Assembly: GCA_964573705.1 (NCBI GenBank)
Contig: CAZNLT010000009.1
Coordinates: 1-64,000, forward strand
Direction of reading: 5' to 3'
From: JAABSQ01 sp964573705
Lineage (GTDB): Bacteria > Desulfobacterota > Desulfobacteria > Desulfobacterales > Desulfococcaceae
Length of the DNA stretch: 64,000 nucleotides
A program made the translations under genes and the position numbers. Under the pieces are notes generated by a model. It was not told the origin of the DNA, ran no database searches, and saw only the letters and a program-made list of their open reading frames with translations. Positions within the stretch are counted from its first letter, which is position 1; every line of letters starts with the position of its first letter. Shown here piece by piece: positions 8,252-15,823 of this stretch.

Positions 8252-8929
8252 CTACCAGAATGCCCATTCTCCGCTCATTAGAACGTAAATTCCCAGCAGC
8301 AGATTGGTGATCCCGTGGGCGATAATGCACATCCAGAGGCTGCGAGTCTTATAGAGCAGAAGGTTATAGAGAAATCCGGCCACGATGCCGGCCAGCCACA
8401 GGTTGTGCTCGGTGCCGAAGAGGGCGGCCGAGATCAGAAATGAGGGCCAGGAAAAGGTGCCCAGCTGAACGGTGGTAAAATTTGGATTGATGATGTAGCG
8501 AAGGATGAAAGACCGCCAGAAAATTTCTTCGAAAACCGGCACCACGACCGCGGCTCCGAAAAGACGAATTGCGATGAACAGGTAAAACCACGGATCGGGA
8601 AGGGTCCGGGGATTATAGGCATCCCGATCCCCCATGACGGCGAAGTCCCAGTCCATTTGAATCCAGAGCACGAACACCAGCACCCCGATGCCGGCGGCAT
8701 ACAACAGATCCCGGGTTTTGAACCGGTCTTCTTGCACTTCATCATAGGTGGGCCAGAACCAGGCCAGGGCCGCCATTACTCCGAGAATGCGAATCGGATA
8801 GGTGAGGGCGATCAGATGGTCGGCCAAGGGGCCGGGAGGCAGAGCTTTGCCCAAAAGATCATGAATTACAATGAACAGCATATAGACGCCAAAGGGGAGG
8901 ACCCGCGGAAACCAGGGCTGTCGTATCAT
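8252..8929 (-). CDS. CPBP-family (CAAX-type) intramembrane metalloprotease
   Basis: This 225-residue protein has about six hydrophobic helices and the motifs of the CPBP/ABI family: EEIFWRSF (glutamate pair and arginine), FGTEHN (histidine) and HGITN (histidine and asparagine), which together bind the catalytic metal. It resembles the CAAX-protease-related subfamily found with exosortase systems, but no exosortase or PEP-CTERM gene is in this window. The start at 8929 is supported by AGGAG about 8 bases upstream; upstream in-frame codons lack coding character. It is the first gene of the three-gene operon. Confidence 0.85.
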   Translation of the reverse strand: MIRQPWFPRVLPFGVYMLFIVIHDLLGKALPPGPLADHLIALTYPIRILGVMAALAWFWPTYDEVQEDRFKTRDLLYAAGIGVLVFVLWIQMDWDFAVMGDRDAYNPRTLPDPWFYLFIAIRLFGAAVVVPVFEEIFWRSFILRYIINPNFTTVQLGTFSWPSFLISAALFGTEHNLWLAGIVAGFLYNLLLYKTRSLWMCIIAHGITNLLLGIYVLMSGEWAFW

Positions 8930-9133
8930 GTGGCGAACTCCTGAAGTGGTTGAGCAGTTGATTGTAAATCCTGTAGCCGATTCAGACCCCTTTTTCAAGC
9001 TTTTTCCAGGAAAAATCAGACCAGGAAAAAGGCGGCTCCGGGCAGGGGGCCAGGACAAATGCGGTGGGCTCATTGTCCGGAAAAAGAGTTTTTGTTGAAG
9101 TCAAGGTGAAAGCGGAAGCCCTGAATTGAAGAA

Positions 9134-9156
9134 GGGGCGGCCCCTATGGCCGCCCC
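9134..9156 (-). terminator. Strong GC hairpin, probable terminator or leader structure
   Basis: GGGGCGGCC (9134-9142) and GGCCGCCCC (9148-9156) form a perfect 9-bp stem with a 5-base loop. Read leftward it is followed by TTCTTCAATT, a weak T-rich tail, so it may terminate the electron-transfer operon that ends at 9381. It also lies downstream of the predicted promoter at 9235-9206, so it could instead act as an attenuator in the leader of the CPBP operon. Confidence 0.5.
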
Positions 9157-9205
9157 CAAAACAAAGGAGATAGGAAGAAAGAAGGAGGAAAATTACAGCT
9201 GACTA

Positions 9206-9235
9206 TTTCTATTGCAGTTTGAATGCCAATGTCAA
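9206..9235 (-). promoter_or_regulatory. Predicted promoter for the CPBP-retropepsin-DUF3047 operon
   Basis: On the minus strand a perfect TTGACA (9235-9230) is followed after 18 bases by TAGAAA (9211-9206), a 4/6 match to the -10 box. This would give a leader of about 270 bases before the gene starting at 8929, containing the GC hairpin at 9134-9156. The long leader is unusual. Confidence 0.4.
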
Positions 9236-9315
9236 GAAAAAAATTAAATCTGAAATAATTCAAGGCGCTTAAAAGAATTTCAAATGATTTGAATCATCCC
9301 GAAAACCGGCTGCGG

Positions 9316-9361
9316 TTACAAATTTTGTAGGTTTTGCCCCCGATCTTTACAAATTTTGTAA
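9316..9361. repeat. Two tandem copies of a palindrome, TTACAAA-T-TTTGTAA type
   Basis: TTACAAATTTTGTAG (9316-9330) and TTACAAATTTTGTAA (9347-9361) are near-identical, each an inverted repeat with 7-bp arms around one base. Their centres are 31 bases apart, close to three helical turns, as expected for paired dimeric repressor sites. They sit about 20 bases beyond the stop of the NuoG-like gene and about 80 bases upstream of the predicted promoter of the CPBP operon. Confidence 0.6.
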
Positions 9362-9380
9362 CCCGTTCTGCCTGTTTTGC

Positions 9381-10145
9381 TCATCGAAGCCGCCGGGTCT
9401 GGCGGGAAAAGGATTTCACCCGGTCCGACATGAACTTGGCACAGGTCGGGCAGTAGTGGTGCTCTTCCTTCACATGGGGATGGAGACCGGTGCGGGCTTC
9501 GATGTGCGCCAAAAATTTCGGTGTGGCGTATCGCTTGCCGCACGCCTCACAGATCTCCAGGGGATGGCGGCCGATCACCCGGTCCCGAATCGATATGGTC
9601 CGGATATTGTCGAGGTCCTCCATTCGAATCACGTCGGTGGGGCAGATGTTGACGCAGGTGCCGCATCCGATGCATTTCCCTTCAATCGGCGCCACATAAT
9701 CGGCCCCGTCTTGTTTTTCCATTCGAAGGGCCGCCGCGCCAACGATCTCTTTGCACACCCGGACGCAGAGACGGCACCGGATGCATCCGTCGGGGGGCGG
9801 GCCCAAATCCACCCCGTAGTGGGCTGCCAATTTCCGAATTTTCATGGATTGCGGGGCCATGGTGAGGAGTTTTCGAAACGCCTTGATCCGCGCATTGTCG
9901 ACCAGTTCGCTTCGGGTTTTGACGGACAGCCCCTCCTTTACTTTCAGAACACAGGAGAGGATGGTGGTGGCCCGCCCCGAGGAGCCGGTGACCTCCACCG
10001 CGCACAACTTGCAGGCCCCCGAGGGCTGAAGCGCGGGATGATAGCAGAGGGCGGGAACATCGATTCCATTGGCCCGGGCCGCCTCCAGGACGGTTATCCC
10101 CTTTTCGACCGAATGTTCCACTCCGTCGATGATGATGGTGATCAT
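9381..10145 (-). CDS. NuoG/HoxU-like iron-sulfur subunit (2Fe-2S plus two 4Fe-4S)
   Basis: The 254-residue protein starts with a plant-type 2Fe-2S ferredoxin domain (CYHPALQPSGACKLC with a later LSC). A second part carries two 4Fe-4S motifs, CIRCRLCVRVCKE and CIGCGTCVNICP. This is the layout of HoxU, of the N-terminus of NuoG, and of small subunits of NAD-linked hydrogenases and formate dehydrogenases. A C-terminal extension has two more cysteine pairs (CEACG and CPTCAKF) that could bind zinc. It is the last gene of a four-gene operon and should pass electrons between the GltD-like flavoprotein and a missing catalytic partner. Confidence 0.85.
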   Translation of the reverse strand: MITIIIDGVEHSVEKGITVLEAARANGIDVPALCYHPALQPSGACKLCAVEVTGSSGRATTILSCVLKVKEGLSVKTRSELVDNARIKAFRKLLTMAPQSMKIRKLAAHYGVDLGPPPDGCIRCRLCVRVCKEIVGAAALRMEKQDGADYVAPIEGKCIGCGTCVNICPTDVIRMEDLDNIRTISIRDRVIGRHPLEICEACGKRYATPKFLAHIEARTGLHPHVKEEHHYCPTCAKFMSDRVKSFSRQTRRLR

Positions 10146-10172
10146 GTCTCCTCCTGACCGATTCTCGGTGGG

Positions 10173-10385
10173 CTAATCCTCCAGCACCCGCAGGCAGTCC
10201 TGGGGCAGACGGTGGGTCCCCTTGCCTTCCAGGCTGACCTCGACCAGGGCCTCCGGATCATTGACCGAGGTATCCGGGTCCACCACGATGCCGTGGCGAC
10301 CGATGTATTCATCCATGAAACTTTTCCAGCTTTCGTCGGACGAGCGCTGGAAGACTTCGACCCGTTGACCTCTGCGAAATGCCAT
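10173..10385 (-). CDS. Small 70-residue protein in the electron-transfer operon
   Basis: A 70-residue frame sits between the GltD-like and NuoG-like genes, 9 bases after the former, with a clear AAGGGGG ribosome-binding site. It begins MAFRRGQRVEVF and contains the segment GRHGIVVDPDTS, resembling a small beta-barrel (KOW/SH3-like) fold. There are no cysteines, so it is not an Fe-S protein. It may be an assembly or structural subunit of the complex; the function is unknown. Confidence 0.65.
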   Translation of the reverse strand: MAFRRGQRVEVFQRSSDESWKSFMDEYIGRHGIVVDPDTSVNDPEALVEVSLEGKGTHRLPQDCLRVLED

Positions 10386-10394
10386 TTTGCCCCC

Positions 10395-12569
10395 TTATTT
10401 TGCGGACGGAATGTCCACGGTTGCGGTTGCACTCTTTTTTCGAAGACAGGCGTCGCAGACCATTTTATCCGCCGCGACCACCTCGCCGACCGGTTTGATC
10501 CGCTTCTGAATATAATCCAGATACCGGTTGGGACCCATTACGGCCCCGCATTCCGTGCAGTGGATGAGCTTCTGCCGGTTGAGGACGGTGCCGCACAAAG
10601 AGAGCACCCGTTCCCCGTTCTCGTCTCGAATCTGCATGGCCTGGTTGGGACAATTGTTGGCGCAGGCCCCGCAGGCGATGCACCGTTCCTGAGTCTTGCG
10701 GAAATCGGTTTCCACCGGGTGGTCGAAATCGAAATAGCCCATCTGCAGCGCGTCCACCCCCATTTTATCCCGGCAGACCTCGACGCACTCTCCGCAGCGT
10801 CGGCAGATATCGCACCGCAGACACCGACGGGCCTCTTCCCGAACCGCATTTTCGGGATACCCCAGCTCCACCTGCTGAAACGTGGTGCGGCGTCGATCCA
10901 GGTTCAGCAGCGGCATTTCCGGCTGCTTCAGAATCATCTTGGTGGAGGCGGGCACCTCGGTGCAGGGAACCCGGTCCCGGCGCACCGGCACCGGCGGCAT
11001 TTTCGGCTGGGGGATACCCTTCAGAAACCGGTCGATGCCCTCGGCGGCCCGTTTGCCGCCGCCGATGGCCTCCACCACCGTGGCCGGGCCGGTGACCGCG
11101 TCTCCGGCGGCGAATATCCCGGGTTCGGAGGTTTCCATGCTGACCATGTTGACGTCGATGGTGTTTCGCCGGGTCCAGGCCAGTTCGGTCAGCTCCAGCA
11201 TGGTCTCTTTGTCTACCTGTTGGCCGATGGCCCCGATGACGGCGTTGGTTTCGATGACGAATTCACTTCCTTCAATGGGTACCGGCGACATCCGTTTGCT
11301 GCCTTCCCGGGCCACCAGTTCGGCCCGCAGGCACCGAAGCCCGGTAGTTTTTCCGTTTTCTCCCACGATCTCCACCGGTACGGTCAGAAAATCGAACCGA
11401 ATACCTTCCTCTTCGGCCTGTTCAACTTCTTCTTCGTCGGCGGGCATTTCGGCCCGGGTCCGGCGGTAGGCCAGAATGATCTCTTCACTGCCTAGACGCA
11501 GGCTGGTTCGGGCCGCGTCGATGGCCACATTGCCGCCCCCGATCACCACCACCCGTTTGCCGGGGCGGCGGCGTTCTCCGAGGGCCACCCTTTTGAGGAA
11601 ATCGATGGACTCGATCAGGCCGTATTCGGTCTCTCCCGGAATGTTCAGTTTAAACGCCTTGTGGGCCCCGATGGCGAAGAAAAAGGCGTCGAACCCCTCT
11701 TCTTTCAGCTCCTCGAGGGTGAGGTCTTCTCCGAACCGGGTGTTGAATACGAACTCCACCCCCAGATCTTCCAGCATGGCCACCTCCCGGTCGATCACCT
11801 CCCGGGGCAGCCGGTACCGGGGGATGCCGGCCAGGATCATGCCTCCGGCCGTGGGAAGCGCTTCGATGATTCGGACCCCGTATCCCTTGAGGGCCAAATA
11901 ATAGGCGCAGCTCATTCCGCCGGGGCCCGCCCCGATAATGCAGACCTTTTGGCCTGTGTCCGGCTCCTTGGGCGGGTTTTCATACCGCCGTTCGGACATG
12001 GCCCGTTCGGCGGCGAATGCTTTGAGAAATTTGATGGAGATCGGCTTGTCGATTCGCCCCCGGACGCACATGAATTCGCAGGGCCGGGTGCAGACCAGAC
12101 CGCAGACCCAGGGAAAGGGATTGTCCTTTCGAATCACCTCGATGGCCTCGGCATCCTTGCCTTCCCCGATGAGGGAAACATAGGTCGGAACGTCGATTCC
12201 GGAGGGGCAGGCCATCTGGCAGGGCGCCGGCGCCAATTTGACGCAGGCCCCGGTGGGGCAGTTATGGGTTTCCACATGGCTGATGAATACTTCGCGGTAT
12301 TCATTCAGGGACTTTTGAACCATCTTACCGGCTTCGATGCCGGCCTGGATGGGGCTGTCTTCGGTCAGTTCACCGGCCAGGGATTCGATGGCCGGCAGGT
12401 GCTCTTCACCGGCCCGGCCCCAGGCTACGTCTTCCAGCAGTTCATGGACCTCTTCGGCGATCCGGCGGGTTCGGGGATGGGTCAGCCGCCCCGACTCGAT
12501 CGTCGCCTCAAGGGCCGAAATGGTGTCGGTGACCGGGCAGGTTTGATCCGCGCAGGTTTGATTCGGCAT
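10395..12569 (-). CDS. NuoF-tail/GltD-like NAD(P)H oxidoreductase fusion with C-terminal Fe-S clusters
   Basis: The 724-residue protein combines several modules. Residues about 15-105 resemble the helical 4Fe-4S region at the C-terminus of NuoF, ending in CPTGAC. Next come the GltD-type Fe-S domain (CQMACPSGIDVPTY, CGLVCTRPCE), the FAD site GAGPGGMSCAYY, the NAD(P)H site GGGNVAIDAART and the flavin-closing GDAVTGPATV. After about residue 560 there are 4Fe-4S motifs (CRRCGECVEVC and CIACGACANNCP) and two C-terminal cysteine pairs. It probably oxidises or reduces NAD(P)H in the cytoplasm and wires it to the neighbouring Fe-S subunits. The start at 12569 has GGAGGGG upstream; a longer open frame exists but shadows the next gene. 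Confidence 0.87.
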   Translation of the reverse strand: MPNQTCADQTCPVTDTISALEATIESGRLTHPRTRRIAEEVHELLEDVAWGRAGEEHLPAIESLAGELTEDSPIQAGIEAGKMVQKSLNEYREVFISHVETHNCPTGACVKLAPAPCQMACPSGIDVPTYVSLIGEGKDAEAIEVIRKDNPFPWVCGLVCTRPCEFMCVRGRIDKPISIKFLKAFAAERAMSERRYENPPKEPDTGQKVCIIGAGPGGMSCAYYLALKGYGVRIIEALPTAGGMILAGIPRYRLPREVIDREVAMLEDLGVEFVFNTRFGEDLTLEELKEEGFDAFFFAIGAHKAFKLNIPGETEYGLIESIDFLKRVALGERRRPGKRVVVIGGGNVAIDAARTSLRLGSEEIILAYRRTRAEMPADEEEVEQAEEEGIRFDFLTVPVEIVGENGKTTGLRCLRAELVAREGSKRMSPVPIEGSEFVIETNAVIGAIGQQVDKETMLELTELAWTRRNTIDVNMVSMETSEPGIFAAGDAVTGPATVVEAIGGGKRAAEGIDRFLKGIPQPKMPPVPVRRDRVPCTEVPASTKMILKQPEMPLLNLDRRRTTFQQVELGYPENAVREEARRCLRCDICRRCGECVEVCRDKMGVDALQMGYFDFDHPVETDFRKTQERCIACGACANNCPNQAMQIRDENGERVLSLCGTVLNRQKLIHCTECGAVMGPNRYLDYIQKRIKPVGEVVAADKMVCDACLRKKSATATVDIPSAK

Positions 12570-12583
12570 GGTTCGCCCCTCCT

Positions 12584-13093
12584 TTATTCCTTTTCCAGCG
12601 CGGCCACCTGCCGGGCGTGTCGTTCCCGCCGGACCTGCGGCGCCTCTTCTGCGTTGTTGAAGCTGAGGCACTGGGTGGTGCATGCGGTGACGCAGGCCGG
12701 CTTCAGGCCCTGGTCCACCCGGTCCATGCAGTAGTCGCACTTGACCACCTTTCCGGTCTCCGGGTTCCACTGGGGGGCCCCCCAGGGGCAGGCGGAAATG
12801 CAGGTTTTGCAGCCGACGCAAAGGTTTTTGTCTACAAAAACGATCCCGTCGGATTCCCGTTTCCGCATGGCCCCGGTCGGGCAGGCGGCCACGCACCAGG
12901 GATTTTCACAATGGAAACATGACATGAAGATATACGAAGATTTGGGCAGGTTCCCTACCGCTTTGGGTCCTACCGGAATCACCTGGCAGAGTTTCGGCCC
13001 GGCGGGCAGATTTTTGTTGCTTTTGCACAGCACTTCGCAGGTGTGGCATCCGATGCATTTCTTGGTGTCTTGAAAAAGATAGTATTTGCTCAT
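12584..13093 (-). CDS. Four-cluster 4Fe-4S electron-transfer subunit (DmsB/HycB type)
   Basis: The 169-residue protein has the four cysteine clusters typical of electron-transfer subunits of molybdopterin oxidoreductases and formate dehydrogenases: CIGCHTCEVLC, CFHCENPWCVAACP, CVGCKTCISACPWG and CDYCMDRVDQG...CVTACTT. It lacks a Tat signal and a membrane anchor, so it is cytoplasmic. The start at 13093 follows a GGAGG site. It is the first gene of the operon and is 14 bases from the GltD-like gene. A catalytic subunit would be expected nearby but none is present in the window. Confidence 0.9.
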   Translation of the reverse strand: MSKYYLFQDTKKCIGCHTCEVLCKSNKNLPAGPKLCQVIPVGPKAVGNLPKSSYIFMSCFHCENPWCVAACPTGAMRKRESDGIVFVDKNLCVGCKTCISACPWGAPQWNPETGKVVKCDYCMDRVDQGLKPACVTACTTQCLSFNNAEEAPQVRRERHARQVAALEKE

Positions 13094-13203
13094 GTTATAA
13101 TTTATTCCTCCGATGTGATTTGCGAGGTATCTTCTGCGATTGGGTCCCGTTTGTAAAGGGAATTGTATTGTATAAATAAGGATATAAATCGATCCTTCCC
13201 TTG

Positions 13204-13233
13204 AGTATACCCGAACCGGGCCTTCTTTTTCAA
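13204..13233 (-). promoter_or_regulatory. Predicted sigma-70 promoter of the electron-transfer operon
   Basis: On the minus strand TTGAAA (13233-13228) is followed after 18 bases by TATACT (13209-13204), a 5/6 match to both boxes. It lies about 110 bases upstream of the first gene of the operon (start at 13093) and reads in the right direction. Confidence 0.5.
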
Positions 13234-13477
13234 TCCTTAAAACGATAGCAAAAAATATACCATTGATATTATCCATGGACCGACCTTGCCAACAGTCTTA
13301 AAAAGCATTCGAATATTCCAATATATCAGATAGATGACATTATTCTACAGGGTCGTAAAGCGTTTCTTTCACAAGAAAGGGAATTGTCGGCGCCTTCCAA
13401 AGAGCAATATAAATAATGCACCGAATAAATTTTTATGCAACGACATATCCTGTTGAAAAATCAAAGTAAAAATTATA

Positions 13478-13495
13478 TGCAATAAATTAATTGCA
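13478..13495. promoter_or_regulatory. Inverted repeat TGCAAT-N6-ATTGCA, candidate enhancer site
   Basis: A perfect 6-bp inverted repeat with a 6-base spacer lies about 165 bases upstream of the sigma-54 promoter at 13658. That is the usual distance for an upstream activating site of an NtrC-type regulator. The surrounding 100 bases are AT-rich. Its link to the regulator encoded at 17467 is inference. Confidence 0.35.
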
Positions 13496-13657
13496 ATAAA
13501 AGATTGGCGACGGCATCCTATTTCTTATCGGCGCCTGCGGCTGCTATATTCCATCGGCAATCGAGCCGTTAGTCAGGTGCAACTTGTTTAAATCATATAG
13601 AAATCTGCTTGAACTTCCGGAGTGATCGGGATGCCCGGCATCGGTCTGCTTCGAGAG

Positions 13658-13673
13658 TGGCACAGGGGTTGCA
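13658..13673 (+). promoter_or_regulatory. Sigma-54 promoter of the TauE-kinase-regulator cluster
   Basis: TGGCAC (13658-13663) and TTGCA (13669-13673) give the invariant GG and GC exactly 10 bases apart, a near-perfect -24/-12 sigma-54 promoter. Transcription should begin near 13685, giving a leader of about 115 bases before the TauE gene at 13802. An NtrC-family regulator lies in the same cluster. The rest of the 708-base intergenic region (13094-13801) is AT-rich and holds the opposite promoter at 13204-13233 and the candidate enhancer at 13478-13495; no gene is visible in it. Confidence 0.85.
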
Positions 13674-13801
13674 CAATTCCGGGTAGTTTTTGCGGAAGTT
13701 GTAGATTAAACAGTGCGAGGTGGATTTGCAATGGGAATCGCGGATTGGAAGTCGGTTTTTTATAGCAATTCAAACAGTTAATCAAGAAAGGAGTTATTGC
13801 G

Positions 13802-15109
13802 GTGAAGAGAACGAAATTTTACCTGGCAACAGGACTGATGGTGCTTTTGACCTTCGTCACAGTGGCGATGGCGCAGACCGGCGCCGAACTGACGTCCCCG
13901 GAGATGCCCGATAAGATGCGACGGGCCATCGAGAGCAGCCTCGAAGACCCGGAAATGGCGGCCCAGACCCAGGCGGTGATTCCGGCCGGCGGTGAACCCG
14001 GTTTTCTGGGGATTCCGGGGGCCCCCGATCTCAATATCATCCTCGGTCTGCTCTGGGCCATCTGGGTGGGCTGGATTTTTTCAACCGTGGGCGCCTTCGG
14101 CGGGATTATGGCCGGTGTGGGACACATCACCATTTTCGGGCTGGCCGACTATGCAAAGGCCTTCGGAAAAGGAAACCCGGTCAACAATCTGATCACCGAT
14201 TCCATTCGGGTGTCCAACCAGTGGCTGGTGGGGTTGAGCGGGATGATCTCTTCCTTCAACTATTACCGGATGGGCCGACTGGTGGCCCCCCTGGGCATCT
14301 GCCTGGCCATCGGCGGGGTCGGCGGTTCCTGGCTGGTGCCGGAGCTGACCGCCGGAAAAATCTCTCTCAAGGCCTATATCGGGTATTTCGGACTGATCGT
14401 GTTCGTATTGGGTTTTTTCCTGGTCTATGAAATGACCCCCAAAGGCGAAGCTCGTAAAAAAGCGGCCAAAGCCGCGGCCCAGGCCTTTGAAAAAGCCACC
14501 CGTGAAAAAACCGCCACGGCGGATCAGGGCGTCAAAATCATCGAAGGTTCCTGGACCTTTATGTGGATTGCGGTAGTAACCGTGGTGGCCTCGGCCCTCT
14601 GGATCAATCTGATCGATTTTGCCAAATGGGTGGCCTATGTACTGGTTCTGGTCGGATGGGCCCTGACCTTTATGATCGGTACGATCCGATTCACCTTTTT
14701 CGAGCAGGAGTTCGAGTTTAAAGCCTATGTGCCGATGATCGGCGGTATCATCATCGCAGCGCTGGCCTCCTTTCTCGGGGTGGGCGGCGGCTTTCTCTAC
14801 GTGCCCTTTCTGACCTCGGTGGCCGGTCTGCCCATGTTTATCGTGGCCGGGACCTCGGCCCTCTGCGTGTTGATCGGGATGATCGTCTCCATCTTCTCCT
14901 ACATGATCGGCAAGGGCGTCGTCATCGCCTGGGGTCTGGTGGGCGCCGAGCTGATCGGCATCTTCATCGGCTCCATGATCGGACCCCGAACCTCCAAGTA
15001 CATCCCGGACAAGGTCTTGAAGATCATCTTCATCGTCCTGGCCTTTTACGTGGGCCTTCGGTACACCACCAAGGGATTTCTGGGATACAGCGTGGTGCCC
15101 CCGTTCTAA
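13802..15109 (+). CDS. TauE/SafE-family permease (sulfite/anion exporter type)
   Basis: The 435-residue protein has a signal-like first helix (about 5-25), a hydrophilic periplasmic segment (about 25-75), and then about eight membrane helices in two halves. The halves are separated by a lysine/alanine-rich cytoplasmic loop (about 215-250). The glycine-rich repeats of the family are visible in FGGIMAGVGH and FLGVGGGFLYVPF. Members move small sulfur or carbon anions such as sulfite, sulfoacetate or taurine products; the substrate here cannot be read. Translation starts at GTG 13802 behind AAAGGAG. It is the first gene after the sigma-54 promoter. Confidence 0.87.
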   Translation: MKRTKFYLATGLMVLLTFVTVAMAQTGAELTSPEMPDKMRRAIESSLEDPEMAAQTQAVIPAGGEPGFLGIPGAPDLNIILGLLWAIWVGWIFSTVGAFGGIMAGVGHITIFGLADYAKAFGKGNPVNNLITDSIRVSNQWLVGLSGMISSFNYYRMGRLVAPLGICLAIGGVGGSWLVPELTAGKISLKAYIGYFGLIVFVLGFFLVYEMTPKGEARKKAAKAAAQAFEKATREKTATADQGVKIIEGSWTFMWIAVVTVVASALWINLIDFAKWVAYVLVLVGWALTFMIGTIRFTFFEQEFEFKAYVPMIGGIIIAALASFLGVGGGFLYVPFLTSVAGLPMFIVAGTSALCVLIGMIVSIFSYMIGKGVVIAWGLVGAELIGIFIGSMIGPRTSKYIPDKVLKIIFIVLAFYVGLRYTTKGFLGYSVVPPF

Positions 15110-15163
15110 AGAAATACGGTTGTGATTTTGAATCGATCCGGAAAGAAATAGAAAACGCCACGG

Positions 15164-15224
15164 GGCGGTCCGGTTTGTGAAGTTGAAACCGGCCGCCTCA
15201 GAGGCATACTGCTCAGAGGCATAC
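15164..15224 (+). repeat. Hairpin and duplicated 13-base repeat between the permease and the next gene
   Basis: Bases 15164-15176 pair with 15186-15197: GGCGG, one bulged T, then CCGGTTT, against AAACCGG then CCGCC, with a 9-base loop. Just after it, CTCAGAGGCATAC occurs twice (15197-15209 and 15212-15224), a 15-base tandem duplication that also duplicates the AGAGG ribosome-binding site before ATG 15227. There is no T-tract, so it is not a typical terminator. It may set the ratio of permease to downstream proteins by RNA stability or translation. Confidence 0.6.
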
Positions 15225-15226
15225 GC

Positions 15227-15772
15227 ATGGACCCTTTGGATATCCTACTGAGAATCATTGATCCGGTGCTCATCCAGCCCTATCGGCTGTTCGAGAATCC
15301 CATGGCGGGATGGTGGGCCGGAACCGCACTGCTGGCCTTCTGGTCGGTGCTCATCGGAGAGCTGACGCTGGCGACGGCCTATTATATCAATCGCGCCGCC
15401 GTATCCAAGAACCTGGACGAGACGCTTTATTTCCATGAACAATCGATGAAAGCCAAGCAGGCGGGGGATGAAACCGCCTACAAGGGGATCAACAAGCTGG
15501 CCAACGAAGCCTACGGCAAATCCTTTTTTCTGCTGATGGCCATGGGCATGGCCTCTTTGTGGCCGGCTTTTTTCGCCGCGGCCTGGCTCGACAAGCGGTT
15601 CGGAGACATCGTTTTCACGATGCCGTTCTGGGCCGGCGGATTTGAATTGAGCTTTCTGGCCCCCTTCATCATTTTATACGTATTGATGCGGGTGGCCTAT
15701 GGGAGGGTGAAAAGATGGGTCCTGTCCAATGGATCGGAATCGCCCGCCCGTGAACCGGAACCCGTCGGTTGA
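15227..15772 (+). CDS. Uncharacterised membrane protein, about four helices
   Basis: I do not recognise a named family. The 181-residue protein has an amphipathic N-terminus, a hydrophobic helix at about 29-52 (WWAGTALLAFWSVLIGEL), and a charged, probably cytoplasmic middle (about 60-95, rich in K, E and N). Two or three more helices follow (about 97-118, 128-160), then a basic tail. It lies in the sigma-54 controlled cluster between the permease and the sensor kinase, so it may be an accessory to the transporter or part of the sensing unit. The start is supported by a duplicated AGAGG site. Confidence 0.75.
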   Translation: MDPLDILLRIIDPVLIQPYRLFENPMAGWWAGTALLAFWSVLIGELTLATAYYINRAAVSKNLDETLYFHEQSMKAKQAGDETAYKGINKLANEAYGKSFFLLMAMGMASLWPAFFAAAWLDKRFGDIVFTMPFWAGGFELSFLAPFIILYVLMRVAYGRVKRWVLSNGSESPAREPEPVG

Positions 15773-15823
15773 TTCGCCCGGCGTCGGCCGTTCCGCCGCC
15801 GGTCCGATAAAGGAGGTCGCCCC

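Noticed and set aside
10212..11495. A 427-codon plus-strand frame within the GltD-like gene
   Set aside because: It is antisense to readable Fe-S and flavin motifs and shows no domain.
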